The notes: generated from the letters alone by a model not told the origin. 60,237 nucleotides of DNA from Chryseobacterium sp. BGARF1 (GCF_001677955.1 NZ_LELA01000034.1:1-60237), one strand, 5' to 3'. Positions 8,308 to 17,009 are shown, numbered from the stretch's first letter. Numbers and translations are program-made.

Positions 8308-8823
8308 TTATCTTACCGGAACGCTGCTAAAGTTTAGCGCAACTTTAATATTCATATCAGAGGTTGTTTGATTTTTAAGTTCGTAAACCGTTCTTACTGT
8401 TAAACCCGAGCTTTTCACTACAGAATCCAGAAAACCAGTGTCATTGTTTAAATCTAAATTTAAACTTGAGAAATTGGTATCAATCGCAGACCTCGATGCT
8501 ACTAGCTTTTCGCCAGTTCCGTTTGATGAAATATAGATTTTTACCGATTTTAAAGCACTTAAATTACCTCCGCTTGGTGAAACTACAGAAATTTTAGCAT
8601 CTGAAATTCTAACATCTTTTATCTGCGCATTATTGTTTCCCCCTACCCAAGTCTGCACGTTTGATGCTGTGGCAGTAGAAGAAACTTCTTTATCTGCAGG
8701 TACTCCCGTAGAGATTAAAACATTGGTTGTGTACGGAAATGTATTTTGTACAATCGACTGTACCGCTCCACAACTCGTTAAAATCATTGTAGAAGCTATT
8801 GCTAATGAAAATATATTTTTCAT
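8308..8823 (-). CDS. Putative lipoprotein, unknown function
   Basis: 171 aa. Signal MKNIFSLAIASTMILTSCGA has a clear lipobox (LTSC, Cys 18), so the protein is anchored in the envelope. The body alternates beta-strand patterns and ends in a hydrophobic strand (VALNFSSVP), with no enzyme motif. Probably a single gene: it is 43 bases downstream of the next lipoprotein gene on the same strand and ends at the bidirectional terminator. Confidence 0.7.
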   Translation of the reverse strand: MKNIFSLAIASTMILTSCGAVQSIVQNTFPYTTNVLISTGVPADKEVSSTATASNVQTWVGGNNNAQIKDVRISDAKISVVSPSGGNLSALKSVKIYISSNGTGEKLVASRSAIDTNFSSLNLDLNNDTGFLDSVVKSSGLTVRTVYELKNQTTSDMNIKVALNFSSVPVR

Positions 8824-8866
8824 ATTATTAAAATTTGAAAATTACATTTGCACAAACTATACCAAA

Positions 8867-9382
8867 TTACTCTATTCTTACAGAAAAATGTCCTGAATTT
8901 TCACCTTCAGCCATTAGATTTTTCCCAATGATAAGCCATACTTCTCCTTTACTCGAAATCTTATAAGAAATATCTCTTCCAAAGGGACCGTCATATTTTC
9001 CGTCGGGTGTTTTAATTTGGTTGAAACGAATATTCATCTTATTGTTTTCAGGGATAATTGTCGCTTTTAATTCACCTTTATTATAGTTTGTTATTCTAAT
9101 TACAAGTTTTTGAATTTTATCGGTAAATTCACATTCTAGTGTACTTGGAAATTTTTCTCCATCAATTAATTTGGTAATTTCTCCATCTTTCACTTCACTT
9201 TTACTATTGATAGGAGCTTTTAAAGTATCCTTATTAATTTTAATATTTTGAGAATCTACTTGAGAAGTGTTTGCAGACTGTTCAGAAACAATAATTGAAT
9301 CTGTCTTTTTATCCGTTGCCAGCGTCTCTTTTTTACAGGAAATTATTAACAACGGAATAATTATAAGAGCATATTTTTTCAT
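8867..9382 (-). CDS. Putative lipoprotein, unknown function
   Basis: 171 aa from the ATG at 9382; a longer reading would overlap the upstream gene. Lipoprotein signal MKKYALIIIPLLIISCKK with lipobox IISC. After a Ser/Thr/Asn/Lys linker (residues ~20-60) there is a compact domain of ~110 residues with the pattern GPFGRDISYKISSKGEVWLIIGKNL, unknown to me. The start follows the stop of the multi-TM gene by one base, so they are coupled. Confidence 0.68.
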   Translation of the reverse strand: MKKYALIIIPLLIISCKKETLATDKKTDSIIVSEQSANTSQVDSQNIKINKDTLKAPINSKSEVKDGEITKLIDGEKFPSTLECEFTDKIQKLVIRITNYNKGELKATIIPENNKMNIRFNQIKTPDGKYDGPFGRDISYKISSKGEVWLIIGKNLMAEGENSGHFSVRIE

Positions 9383-9383
9383 A

Positions 9384-10760
9384 TTATTTAGTTTTAATAG
9401 TTTCATAATAAAGGATTTTCGATAAAGCTGTTGATGATTTTTTAACTTTTATCCTTTCTAAAACCTCTTTTTCCAGTTTTGAATTTTTCTTTTCTTCAGC
9501 ATATTTTAAAAGATATTTTTCGCTGAAACTAATTGTATTTAAATGATAATTTATGGCAAAATCTGAACGTTTCATATTTTGAGAGGTAATGATCCCACCC
9601 CAATTGATAAAACTGCATACTAAAACCATTCCATAAAAACACCAGCTCATTGAGTTGAAAAGAAATGCATTCTTCTTTTTAAACTGAATTTTGTAAAAGG
9701 TAAGGATCAAACCGATCAATGATAAAAGCAGAAAAGCGTAAACACCAAGTCTTTTGTACGTAAAACCGTAGCTTGTAATATATTCTGTATTTTTTAACAT
9801 TGCGGAAAAGACTAAAACAGCATTCAGAAAGATCCAGATCTTTGCGAAGATTTTAAGCCAACCAGCCTTAGGATCGAAATTAAAATTAGATTTAAAATAA
9901 AACATGATCACCAAAATTGCCATTGCAATCGACATAATGACGGCATTTACTCTTTCATGAGTTTCTTCAGAAAGTTGATTTGGAGATTTGACCGCTTCAT
10001 AAAACTGCTCATAATTATAGGTTACAATAAAGAAAATCAATAATATATTTAACGAGATCAATGAAATGACACCACTTGTTCTTTCAGAATCCAAATCAAG
10101 AAAAGAATAAGTAGGTTTCTGAATTTTATCTTTTTCTTTAAAATCATTATCTAAAAAATGATTCTGCTTGTAAAACTGTTTCTCAACTACAAAATTGAAG
10201 AAATTGAAAGCAATGAAAAAGCCTAAAGCTCCGAGACCAAAAACCTGAAAAAGATTAATGTCTAATTCGTAATTGGTAAAAAGATTTGCAAAATGATCGC
10301 TTCCCATTGCATAAATTCCGAAAAATGTAGCCACGAAAACAAAAGGAATAAAAACAAAAGCAAATATTTTCTTCCAAAAACCAGATTTTTCGCTTTTCGG
10401 AAACCATTCATTAAAGCTAAAAACTCTGCAGATAAATGTAAAAAAATTGACCACAAAGACCGGAACGAGAAAAAGACTCTTCAGCCTCTTGTTTTTAGAC
10501 CGGAAAGAAAGCAGCAAAAGTGAAACTACCAATGCCAGAAACGAACTAAAATCGCCAAACCAAGCAAAAGCCATGCTTGACAGAATACTTGTTGTAAAAA
10601 GCATAAAAAACGTTTTGCTGCGGTTTCTTACCGGGGGTTTAATAAGCGTTAAAAGTGAATATAGAACGCCTAAAATACCAAGATTTAAGCCTACATTTTC
10701 GTTATAAAATAAAACGATGAATGCGATGGTGCTGAAAAATATATAGTGATGTGTTTTCAT
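9384..10760 (-). CDS. Polytopic membrane protein (DUF4153/DUF4173-like)
   Basis: 458 aa from the ATG at 10760 (MKTHHYIF). The upstream in-frame extension encodes a repeat-derived NLNLNFNLNL run and is unlikely to be real. About 11-12 transmembrane helices are spread over the protein, with a cytoplasmic or lumenal loop around residues 190-230 rich in charged residues. The arrangement resembles the DUF4153/DUF4173 membrane families of Bacteroidota, whose function is unknown. Directly followed by a lipoprotein gene with one base between, suggesting a joint envelope role. Confidence 0.65.
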   Translation of the reverse strand: MKTHHYIFFSTIAFIVLFYNENVGLNLGILGVLYSLLTLIKPPVRNRSKTFFMLFTTSILSSMAFAWFGDFSSFLALVVSLLLLSFRSKNKRLKSLFLVPVFVVNFFTFICRVFSFNEWFPKSEKSGFWKKIFAFVFIPFVFVATFFGIYAMGSDHFANLFTNYELDINLFQVFGLGALGFFIAFNFFNFVVEKQFYKQNHFLDNDFKEKDKIQKPTYSFLDLDSERTSGVISLISLNILLIFFIVTYNYEQFYEAVKSPNQLSEETHERVNAVIMSIAMAILVIMFYFKSNFNFDPKAGWLKIFAKIWIFLNAVLVFSAMLKNTEYITSYGFTYKRLGVYAFLLLSLIGLILTFYKIQFKKKNAFLFNSMSWCFYGMVLVCSFINWGGIITSQNMKRSDFAINYHLNTISFSEKYLLKYAEEKKNSKLEKEVLERIKVKKSSTALSKILYYETIKTK

Positions 10761-10793
10761 GAGGTTAAGGTTGAAGTTGAGATTAAGGTTAAT
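10761..10793. repeat. Hexanucleotide-period simple repeat
   Basis: Five imperfect units with period 6 (gaggtt, aaggtt, gaagtt, gagatt, aaggtt) directly upstream of the ATG at 10760. A similar remnant (AAGATTGAGGTTGAG) occurs at 35488-35502. Period 6 keeps the reading frame, so slippage would not cause frame-shifting. Confidence 0.6.
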
Positions 10794-10923
10794 AAAAAAC
10801 AGGGGTTTCTTTTTGTCGGAAAAAATCTTGGATATTTTCAAAATTCTGCCACAATAAAGATTCAAAATCGATGTGGTGAAATGATCTCATATTTCTTCCT
10901 TTCTGATAAGCATTACGATACAT

Positions 10924-11274
10924 TTAATAATATTCCGGAAGGATAATGCTTCCTAAAACCACCGCTGCCAAAAGATGAGCATTAAGCTTTCCGTTTCCAA
11001 GAAGCAAAAACTGCATTGCGATTTCGTCTTCGAAATTGGTTCCGCAACCAGTTAATAAATGATGTACGTCGTGGTTTTCCATTTTAGGAATCATTGTAAA
11101 ACCGTGTTTTTTATAAAATTCACCGAGCTTTCTGCCTAAAGAATCTTTGTGAAATTCCAGCAATTGTTTTTCATTAAACTGCCATTGTCTTTTTTTCTTT
11201 TTGAAATATTTTCTGTAGAGTTTTTGTGTTTTGTCGTACACGAAAAGGAGGAATTTGACGCGTATTTTTTTCAT
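10924..11274 (-). CDS. Coq4 family protein
   Basis: 116 aa, shorter than mitochondrial Coq4 (~250 aa). The diagnostic zinc motif HDxxHx11E is complete: His 68, Asp 69, His 72 and Glu 84 in ENHDVHHLLTGCGTNFEDE. The helix after it (IAMQFLLLGNG) also fits the family. Coq4 is known from ubiquinone synthesis, where it takes part in C1 decarboxylation/hydroxylation or acts as a scaffold. Flavobacteria use menaquinone, so the role here is open. It stands between a membrane-protein unit and two tiny membrane-protein genes on the same strand. Confidence 0.75.
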   Translation of the reverse strand: MKKIRVKFLLFVYDKTQKLYRKYFKKKKRQWQFNEKQLLEFHKDSLGRKLGEFYKKHGFTMIPKMENHDVHHLLTGCGTNFEDEIAMQFLLLGNGKLNAHLLAAVVLGSIILPEYY

Positions 11275-11287
11275 AGTTTATTTTTTT

Positions 11288-11575
11288 TTAATTTGAAATT
11301 AAAAATCCATAGAGAAGTAAAATGGGTAAGTTTAAAAGAATAATGAATGATGATTTTAGGCAAATTTTAAACTGAGCATTATTAAATGAGCCATATATAA
11401 GCAATACCAAAAAGATTGTTATATTAATCATAGTTCCAAGAAAAATAAAATAGCTTCCAAATATTGCAAACCCAATTATATTTGTTAAAAAGAAACCCCA
11501 AAAGCAAATATTACCTAATAAGAATGTAATTGCAAAAGTTAGTTTTCCTATATTAATAATCGTTGAATCTTTCAT
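11288..11575 (-). CDS. Small integral membrane protein
   Basis: 95 aa with three hydrophobic segments (about residues 10-33, 38-62 and 72-93). The C-terminal LNLPILLLYGFLI resembles NFPILIVLYILLI of the gene just upstream, so the two may be diverged tandem paralogues. ATGA overlap with that gene, so translation is coupled. No known function. Confidence 0.6.
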   Translation of the reverse strand: MKDSTIINIGKLTFAITFLLGNICFWGFFLTNIIGFAIFGSYFIFLGTMINITIFLVLLIYGSFNNAQFKICLKSSFIILLNLPILLLYGFLISN

Positions 11576-11865
11576 AGGTTATATATTAAAAGTATGTAAA
11601 GTACAATCAGTATAGGGAAGTTGAAAAACAGCATAACTGCTGAATTTTTAAATTCCGTTTTATTCTCTGGAAATACATAATATAAAACGAAGAGTAGCAG
11701 TATTGAAAAGAGATTGATAATTAAATTGAATGCCGACAAAAACAATAAACCAAGCGCAAGTTCGTCCTGTGTTTCAAGAATCATCAATAAAATAATTATA
11801 ATTCCAATCAACCAACTAATGCCGAAATAAACTAATGCGACATTATTTAGTTTAAACTTCTTCAT
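11572..11865 (-). CDS. Small integral membrane protein
   Basis: 97 aa from the ATG at 11865; a TTG at 11874 is also in frame but less likely. Three hydrophobic segments, charged loop PENKTEFKN before the last one. It overlaps the stop of the metallophosphoesterase by 14 bases and the start of the following membrane gene by 4, making a three-gene operon. C-terminus similar to its neighbour at 11288. Function unknown. Confidence 0.6.
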   Translation of the reverse strand: MKKFKLNNVALVYFGISWLIGIIIILLMILETQDELALGLLFLSAFNLIINLFSILLLFVLYYVFPENKTEFKNSAVMLFFNFPILIVLYILLIYNL

Positions 11866-12700
11866 CACGTTCAAGCTTAAAAACCGTTATTTCCGGACGC
11901 ACCATAAAACGTACCTGATAAGAATGTCCTAAAGCCCGGTTGATATACAACATTCTTCCGTCTTTCAAATCAATTTCTCCGGAAACATACTTTCTGTTTT
12001 CTACCGGAAGAATTGGCGTAATCACTCCCGGAATTCGGCATTGTCCACCGTGAGTATGACCACTTAAAATCCAGCCTTGATAACCATTCCAGACATCTTT
12101 GTCGCAAACATCAGGATTATGACAAAGTACAAGATTTGCTTTTTCAGGATCATAATCTTTCATCACTTTCATCGGATCAAAATTGGGTGACCACAAATCA
12201 TCGAAACCGATAATATTTAAGCCATGAGATCCTGTTTGCTCGTTTTTAAGCATGGTAACGCCATTATTTTGAAGAATGCGATAGATCTCTTCTGAAGAAC
12301 CCAAATCTTTCCAGTTTTTACCGTAGTCGTGATTTCCGAGAATTCCGAAAGTTCCCAGTTTCCCATAAACCGCTTTTGCCATAACTTTTTCTAAGTTTTC
12401 ATGATCTTCTTCCGTACCGTGATTCACATAATCTCCGGTGTACACAACAAAATCAGGGTTGAAATCTTGTGCTTTTTCGAAAGATTCAATCAGAAAATTC
12501 CAGTCGAATCTGTTTCCGACATGTAGATCTGAAATTTGCATCAAAATCTTTCCTTCTAATTCTTCAGGTAAATTTTTAATAGGAAGCTTTCGCTCTACAA
12601 ACTCTACCCAAAACGGCTCAATTTGCCAAGAGTAGAGAAATGGCAAAGCTCCAACTGCTGAAAGCTGCAAAAGTCTTTTTAGAAATTTTTTCCTAGTCAT
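11852..12700 (-). CDS. Membrane-anchored metallophosphoesterase (YaeI/YkuE-like)
   Basis: 282 aa. The N-terminal RKKFLKRLLQLSAVGALPFLYSW looks like a twin-arginine-free signal anchor. All calcineurin-like metal motifs are present in order: SDLH (~57-60), GDYVNH (~88-93), GNHDYG (~121-126), CHNPD (~193-197) and SGHTHGGQ (~213-220). This is the YaeI/YkuE branch of phosphodiesterases, some of which act on lipid A precursors or phospholipids. Substrate here is not known. First gene of an operon with two small membrane proteins. Confidence 0.88.
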   Translation of the reverse strand: MTRKKFLKRLLQLSAVGALPFLYSWQIEPFWVEFVERKLPIKNLPEELEGKILMQISDLHVGNRFDWNFLIESFEKAQDFNPDFVVYTGDYVNHGTEEDHENLEKVMAKAVYGKLGTFGILGNHDYGKNWKDLGSSEEIYRILQNNGVTMLKNEQTGSHGLNIIGFDDLWSPNFDPMKVMKDYDPEKANLVLCHNPDVCDKDVWNGYQGWILSGHTHGGQCRIPGVITPILPVENRKYVSGEIDLKDGRMLYINRALGHSYQVRFMVRPEITVFKLERDEEV

Positions 12701-12718
12701 TATTTCAAAAAATCAAAA

Positions 12719-13009
12719 TTAGCTTCCGGCAAAAGGTGTCCCGAAAAGTCCCACCGCAAGTTCAACCCAAGTAAGGATGAGAACAAACAAAACCACGACG
12801 CACAAAAGAATTTTGTAAGTTTTGTTTTTTACGATCCGACAAATCAAATCGATAATAAGAGCTGTACCGAATAAAAGAATTCCTGCAATAAGAAAATCGG
12901 AGGAAGACCAATTGAACTCTTTAGAAAATAGATTTCCAAGTACCGCAACTCCCATTATTAGAGCAGGTACAGAATAAATCATTGCTGTTTTTTGTTTTTG
13001 TATCATCAT
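12719..13009 (-). CDS. Small integral membrane protein
   Basis: 96 aa with three hydrophobic helices (about residues 10-30, 37-58 and 66-90) and a Gly-rich end. A perfect -7 box TAACTTTG lies at 13055-13048, about 40 bases before the start, although no good -33 is seen. Neighbours on both sides are on the same strand. No function known. Confidence 0.6.
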   Translation of the reverse strand: MMIQKQKTAMIYSVPALIMGVAVLGNLFSKEFNWSSSDFLIAGILLFGTALIIDLICRIVKNKTYKILLCVVVLFVLILTWVELAVGLFGTPFAGS

Positions 13010-13076
13010 ATTATTTTAATTTTTAAAATTAAAAGTACTTTGTATTTCAAAGTTAATTTTCAAAAAAATATAGACT

Positions 13077-13367
13077 TTATCTGCCTATTAATTTTTCTAA
13101 TGCATCAAGATGTTCGGTAAATGCAATTCTTCCCGACTGTGTTACACGGTATGAAGTTTTAGGTTTTTTACCAACAAATTCTTTTTTTACTTCAATATAA
13201 TTAGCCTTTTCTAAGGCATTGCTGTGACTTGCCATATTTCCATCTGTGATTTCAAGAAGGTTTTTCATTTCAGAAAAATCAACCCAGTCGTTCACCATAA
13301 GAACGGACATAATGCCCAATCTTACACGGCTTTCGAATTCTTTGTTGAGTTGACTGATGTTAATCAT
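13077..13367 (-). CDS. Winged-helix transcriptional regulator (HTH_34/MarR-like)
   Basis: 96 aa, nearly all one winged-helix domain: FESRVRLGIMSVLMVNDWVDFSEM, then the recognition helix DGNMASHSNALEKANYI, and the wing KPKTSYRVTQSGRIAF. This is the small HTH_34-type family common in Bacteroidota, usually paired with membrane proteins, as here (13374 and 13996). It probably represses its own operon; the nearest upstream promoter is in the divergent region at 14633-14700. Confidence 0.85.
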   Translation of the reverse strand: MINISQLNKEFESRVRLGIMSVLMVNDWVDFSEMKNLLEITDGNMASHSNALEKANYIEVKKEFVGKKPKTSYRVTQSGRIAFTEHLDALEKLIGR

Positions 13368-13373
13368 AATTTT

Positions 13374-13994
13374 TTAATTCTTATCTGGAAAACACTGAGC
13401 TCCTATTGCTCCCCCTCCGTATTGAAGAGCTAAATATCTATTAACTAAAATATATTCACATTGGTTATTATATTCAGTTCTATCGGTTTGAATGCTTTGA
13501 AAAATATTAAACGAATACATTCCTAAACCACTTCTTTTAAATCCGATTTTTATTGGCTCTCCATCTTCTACAGATATACAGTTTGCTTTATCTAGTTTAA
13601 CTTTTAATTCTGTAACAACATCTACTTCCCAATTCAGAATATTTTTCAGACTATCATTCTGTAAATCAGCAACCCTAACATCCCACCCTTGATAAATTAC
13701 ATTAAAAGCAGAGTCTTTACTAGTAGTGATTTCTAATCTCTCTAATATTTCGTCATCTTTAAACTCGATATCTATAGAGTAATTTTTAGGTTTTATTTTA
13801 TTATAATAACTTACTAACTCTTTGATTTCAATTTCTTTTGAAAAGTATTCTTCTTTTAGCTCAGAGGTTGAATAAATTTTGTCAAAACTCCCAAATGCAT
13901 AGCCAATCATTAAAGCCATTGCAAGAAAATATATTAAACATATTCCTCCTGTAACACCTAGAATAATGAGTAAATATTTAAGAAGTTTTTCCAT
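13374..13994 (-). CDS. Membrane-anchored protein of unknown function
   Basis: 206 aa with one N-terminal transmembrane helix (residues ~7-33) and an extracytoplasmic domain of ~170 residues containing two Cys in CISVEDG and NQCEYI, which could form a disulfide. No family recognised. One base separates it from the upstream membrane protein and 6 bases from the regulator downstream, so all three form one operon. Confidence 0.65.
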   Translation of the reverse strand: MEKLLKYLLIILGVTGGICLIYFLAMALMIGYAFGSFDKIYSTSELKEEYFSKEIEIKELVSYYNKIKPKNYSIDIEFKDDEILERLEITTSKDSAFNVIYQGWDVRVADLQNDSLKNILNWEVDVVTELKVKLDKANCISVEDGEPIKIGFKRSGLGMYSFNIFQSIQTDRTEYNNQCEYILVNRYLALQYGGGAIGAQCFPDKN

Positions 13995-13995
13995 T

Positions 13996-14613
13996 CTATT
14001 TATACTTCTTATGCATAATCAAACCATACACAATATGCAAAACGCCAAAGCCAAATGTCCATGCAATCAATCCCCACCCTAAAAAAAACAAAGAAATAAG
14101 TCCTAAACCAATTTGGCAAAATCCTAAATATTTCACATCAGTTAAAGTATATCGCTCTGCATTTACCAACGCCAATCCATAAAAGATCAAAGTGGCGGGA
14201 GCAACTAAGGTAAAAAGGTGATGGTACAATAAACCCAAACATACAAATCCACCCGTCACTAAAGGGATTGCAAAGGTAAATAAAAGTCTTTTGGTGGTCG
14301 CATCCCAGATTTTCAAACCTTTCTTTTTACTTTTGTTGGCTGTAAAAAAATATCCACTTAAAACGGCAACTACCAAAATCACAGTTCCTGTAATGACCAA
14401 TTCATTAACAATTTTCGAACTGGAAATTCCTCTTTCTCCATCAAAATAATTAAGACCTTCCCTATCAAAAACATAAAATACATATCCCGCACCGATAATT
14501 GCTGCTAAACCTGCAACTACTCCGGATAATCCGCTTAATGAGATAAATCTTGAAGATCGTTCCATCATAGAACGAATGTGCGATAAGTCTTCGTGATAGT
14601 TTTTTGACTCCAT
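13996..14613 (-). CDS. Polytopic membrane protein of a regulator-linked operon
   Basis: 205 aa. A soluble start (MESKNYHEDLSHIRSMMERSS) precedes about five to six transmembrane helices. This type is found next to HTH_34 regulators in many flavobacteria; I do not know its function. First gene of the operon 13996-13374-13077, with a good promoter at 14633-14663. Confidence 0.68.
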   Translation of the reverse strand: MESKNYHEDLSHIRSMMERSSRFISLSGLSGVVAGLAAIIGAGYVFYVFDREGLNYFDGERGISSSKIVNELVITGTVILVVAVLSGYFFTANKSKKKGLKIWDATTKRLLFTFAIPLVTGGFVCLGLLYHHLFTLVAPATLIFYGLALVNAERYTLTDVKYLGFCQIGLGLISLFFLGWGLIAWTFGFGVLHIVYGLIMHKKYK

Positions 14614-14632
14614 ATAAAAGAACTTTGAATTA

Positions 14633-14700
14633 CAAAGTTATATTTAATTTTCAAATAACAAAACTTTTATTGAAATATTTTGTTCAAATTCTTAACTTTA
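14633..14700. promoter_or_regulatory. Divergent promoter pair
   Basis: Leftward: TTTTG (14663-14659), 18-base spacer, TAACTTTG (14640-14633), a perfect -7, for the membrane-protein operon. Rightward: TTG (14670-14672), 20-base spacer, TAACTTTA (14693-14700) for the methyltransferase. The -33 elements are back to back, 6 bases apart. The rightward start site would fall near 14706. Confidence 0.65.
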
Positions 14701-14714
14701 AAAAAATGTATTGT

Positions 14715-16316
14715 ATGGACAAAGAAACTTTGCGCTCAGAAATATTCAGACATTTGGATGGCGTCGTTACAGCCCCCATCGTTGCTTCGTTGATGAAAAA
14801 AGAGATTATTGCTTTCATTATCGAGCGACAAAAAATGTCTTTGAGCGAACTTTCTGAAGAGTTTAAAGCCAATGAAGGGTACTTGAATGTTGCAATTCGG
14901 GCTTTGGCATCGCAAGGCTTTTTAGATCATGAGGTCGATAACCAGACTGATCAAATATCATTTTCAGCTAATAGCAAAACTCAGTTTCTGCAAAAATACA
15001 GTTTGCTTTACCTTAAAGTCATTTCTTTTTTAAAACATTCTACTGATATTAAAGATCAGATCAACGAAAATTCATTTATTGAAGAATTTACACGATTGAG
15101 TGATTCTGTGAAAGATCATTTTGGAATTCAGCTTTCTGATGATAACGAAGAAAAAGAAATTCAGAAACAGATCTTAAAACATATTGAAGGATGCATCATC
15201 GGGCCTGTGATCGTCTATCTCGGAATGACAGGAATGTTTCATAAATATTTTATGGAGACTTCATTTCAGGCGGCAGAATTTCATAAAAATTCAGAAAATT
15301 TTGAAGTGATTCTAGACTTCCTGGCTTATTTAGGTTGGTTTAAAAAAACTGGTGGCAATTATAAATTTACCGAAACCGGAATTTATTTTGCCAAAAGAGC
15401 GCCATCTTATGGGGTTACGGTTTCTTATCTTCCGTTGCTGAATAAAATGGATAATCTTTTGTTTGGTGATGCGTCAAAAATAAGAGAAATTGCAGATGGT
15501 GAAGACGAAATTCATGTTGACCGAGCAATGAATGTTTGGGGAAGTGGCGGTTCGCATTCCAATTATTTTAAGGTCGCCAATGATTTTATTATTCAAATTT
15601 TTAATCAGCCTATTCATCTCCAGCCGAAAGGTGTTTTAGACATGGGTTGCGGAAACGGCGCTTTTATTCAACATATATTTGAAACCATAGAAAGGTATAC
15701 CATTCGTGGGAAAATGCTCGAAGAACATCCTTTGTTTTTGGTCGGTGCAGATTACAACCAAGCTGCATTGAAAGTAACCAGGGCCAACCTCATCAACAAC
15801 GATATTTGGGCAAAAGTAATTTGGGGCGACATTGGAGATCCGAAACAATTAGCCGATGATTTAAAAGAAAATTATGAGATCGACCTTTCAGACTTATTGA
15901 ATATCAGAACTTTTCTGGATCATAACAGAGTTTGGAAAACTCCGGAAAACGATCATCCTACAAGGGTCAGCACGTCAACCGGAGCGTTTGCTTACCGAGG
16001 AAAAAGGCTTCCGAATAATTTGGTAGAAGAAAGCCTGAAAGAACATTTAGAACTTTGGCTTCCGTACATCAGAAAAAACGGACTTTTAATTATTGAACTT
16101 CATGCTTTAGACTCTAAACTGACCAGCGAGAATTTAGGAAAAACTCCGGCTACAGCGTATGAAGCGACGCATGGTTTTTCTGATCAATATATCTTGGAAG
16201 TTGATGTTTTTAAGAAGATTTGTCTGGAAACAGGCTTGCAAATTGATAAAGAATTATTCAGAAAATTCCCTAATTCTGAGTTGGCAACGGTGTCGATTAA
16301 TTTATTGAAAAACTAA
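14715..16316 (+). CDS. SAM-dependent methyltransferase with two winged-helix domains
   Basis: 533 aa from MDKETL. An ATG at 14706 is possible but would be nearly leaderless given the promoter at 14693-14700. Two related N-terminal regions (RHLDGVVTAPIVASL... and KHIEGCIIGPVIVYL...) each look like the dimerisation/winged-helix module of O-methyltransferases. The class I Rossmann domain has motif I VLDMGCGNGAF and an acidic IVELHALDS-type strand. Resembles methyltransferases associated with polyketide-type or small-molecule O/C-methylation; substrate unknown. Stands alone, divergent from the membrane operon. Confidence 0.75.
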   Translation: MDKETLRSEIFRHLDGVVTAPIVASLMKKEIIAFIIERQKMSLSELSEEFKANEGYLNVAIRALASQGFLDHEVDNQTDQISFSANSKTQFLQKYSLLYLKVISFLKHSTDIKDQINENSFIEEFTRLSDSVKDHFGIQLSDDNEEKEIQKQILKHIEGCIIGPVIVYLGMTGMFHKYFMETSFQAAEFHKNSENFEVILDFLAYLGWFKKTGGNYKFTETGIYFAKRAPSYGVTVSYLPLLNKMDNLLFGDASKIREIADGEDEIHVDRAMNVWGSGGSHSNYFKVANDFIIQIFNQPIHLQPKGVLDMGCGNGAFIQHIFETIERYTIRGKMLEEHPLFLVGADYNQAALKVTRANLINNDIWAKVIWGDIGDPKQLADDLKENYEIDLSDLLNIRTFLDHNRVWKTPENDHPTRVSTSTGAFAYRGKRLPNNLVEESLKEHLELWLPYIRKNGLLIIELHALDSKLTSENLGKTPATAYEATHGFSDQYILEVDVFKKICLETGLQIDKELFRKFPNSELATVSINLLKN

Positions 16317-16447
16317 ATTTCAATATATCTCACGCAGATTTATATTATCTAATTTTTTTTTTTGCTAAATCTGTTTAATCAGCGAGAATTAAAAAATTAT
16401 ATAAATCAATATCAAGAATTTAAATTGGTAAAATTAGACGGGAAAAA

Positions 16448-16987
16448 ATGACATTTGAAACAATAGAAACAGAACGTCTCCTGATTCAAAAACTAGATTC
16501 AGAAACGATGAATCAAATTTTTGAATTGAATAATGATGACGAAATCACGAAAATATTAGGTCTTACTGATGAGGAGTTTATTCGACAGAAAAAAATCTAT
16601 CAACAAGGTTATGAGTCCTACAATCGAAAAATGTTGAACTTTCAGATTGTAGAAAAGCAAAGCTCAGTAATTATCGGAAACTGCGGTTTTCATACCTGGA
16701 ACCCTCAACATCATCGAGCAGAAATTGGTTACGCTTTGAATGCTGATGAATTTAAAAACAAGGGTTATATGAAAGAAGCTGTTGAAAAAGTGCTTGAGTT
16801 TGGCTTTGAAGAAATGCAACTCAATAGAATTGAAGCTTTGATCGATGAAAACAATACCCCTTCAAAAAAATTGTTAGAGCATTTTGGTTTTAGCCGAGAA
16901 GGAAATCTTCGTGGGCATTATTTGGTGGATGGAATTTTTGAAGATTCAGTATTATATTCTTTACTGCAATCTGAATATAAAAAATAA
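16448..16987 (+). CDS. GNAT N-acetyltransferase (RimJ/RimL type)
   Basis: 179 aa. The start ETERLLIQKL and the acetyl-CoA segment ...AEIGYALNADEFKNKGYMKEAVEKVLEF (read as motif A) with NRIEALIDENNTPSKKLLEHFGF (motif B) define the RimJ/RimL-like GNAT family. It transfers acetyl from acetyl-CoA to an amine; ribosomal protein, peptide or small-molecule targets are all possible. Monocistronic and followed at once by a terminator. Confidence 0.9.
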   Translation: MTFETIETERLLIQKLDSETMNQIFELNNDDEITKILGLTDEEFIRQKKIYQQGYESYNRKMLNFQIVEKQSSVIIGNCGFHTWNPQHHRAEIGYALNADEFKNKGYMKEAVEKVLEFGFEEMQLNRIEALIDENNTPSKKLLEHFGFSREGNLRGHYLVDGIFEDSVLYSLLQSEYKK

Positions 16988-17009
16988 AGCGTTGAAAATC
17001 TCAACGCTT
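16987..17009. terminator. Terminator between convergent GNAT and crotonase genes
   Basis: 9-bp stem AAGCGTTGA/TCAACGCTT with a 5-base loop, then ATTTTTTTATTTT on the plus strand. Its first base is the last base of the GNAT stop codon. It may also serve the leftward crotonase gene. Confidence 0.85.

Noticed and set aside
10293..10946. Plus-strand frames overlapping the multi-TM gene
   Set aside because: They oppose a long membrane-protein frame, are Lys/Ser-rich shadow translations and have no promoter.
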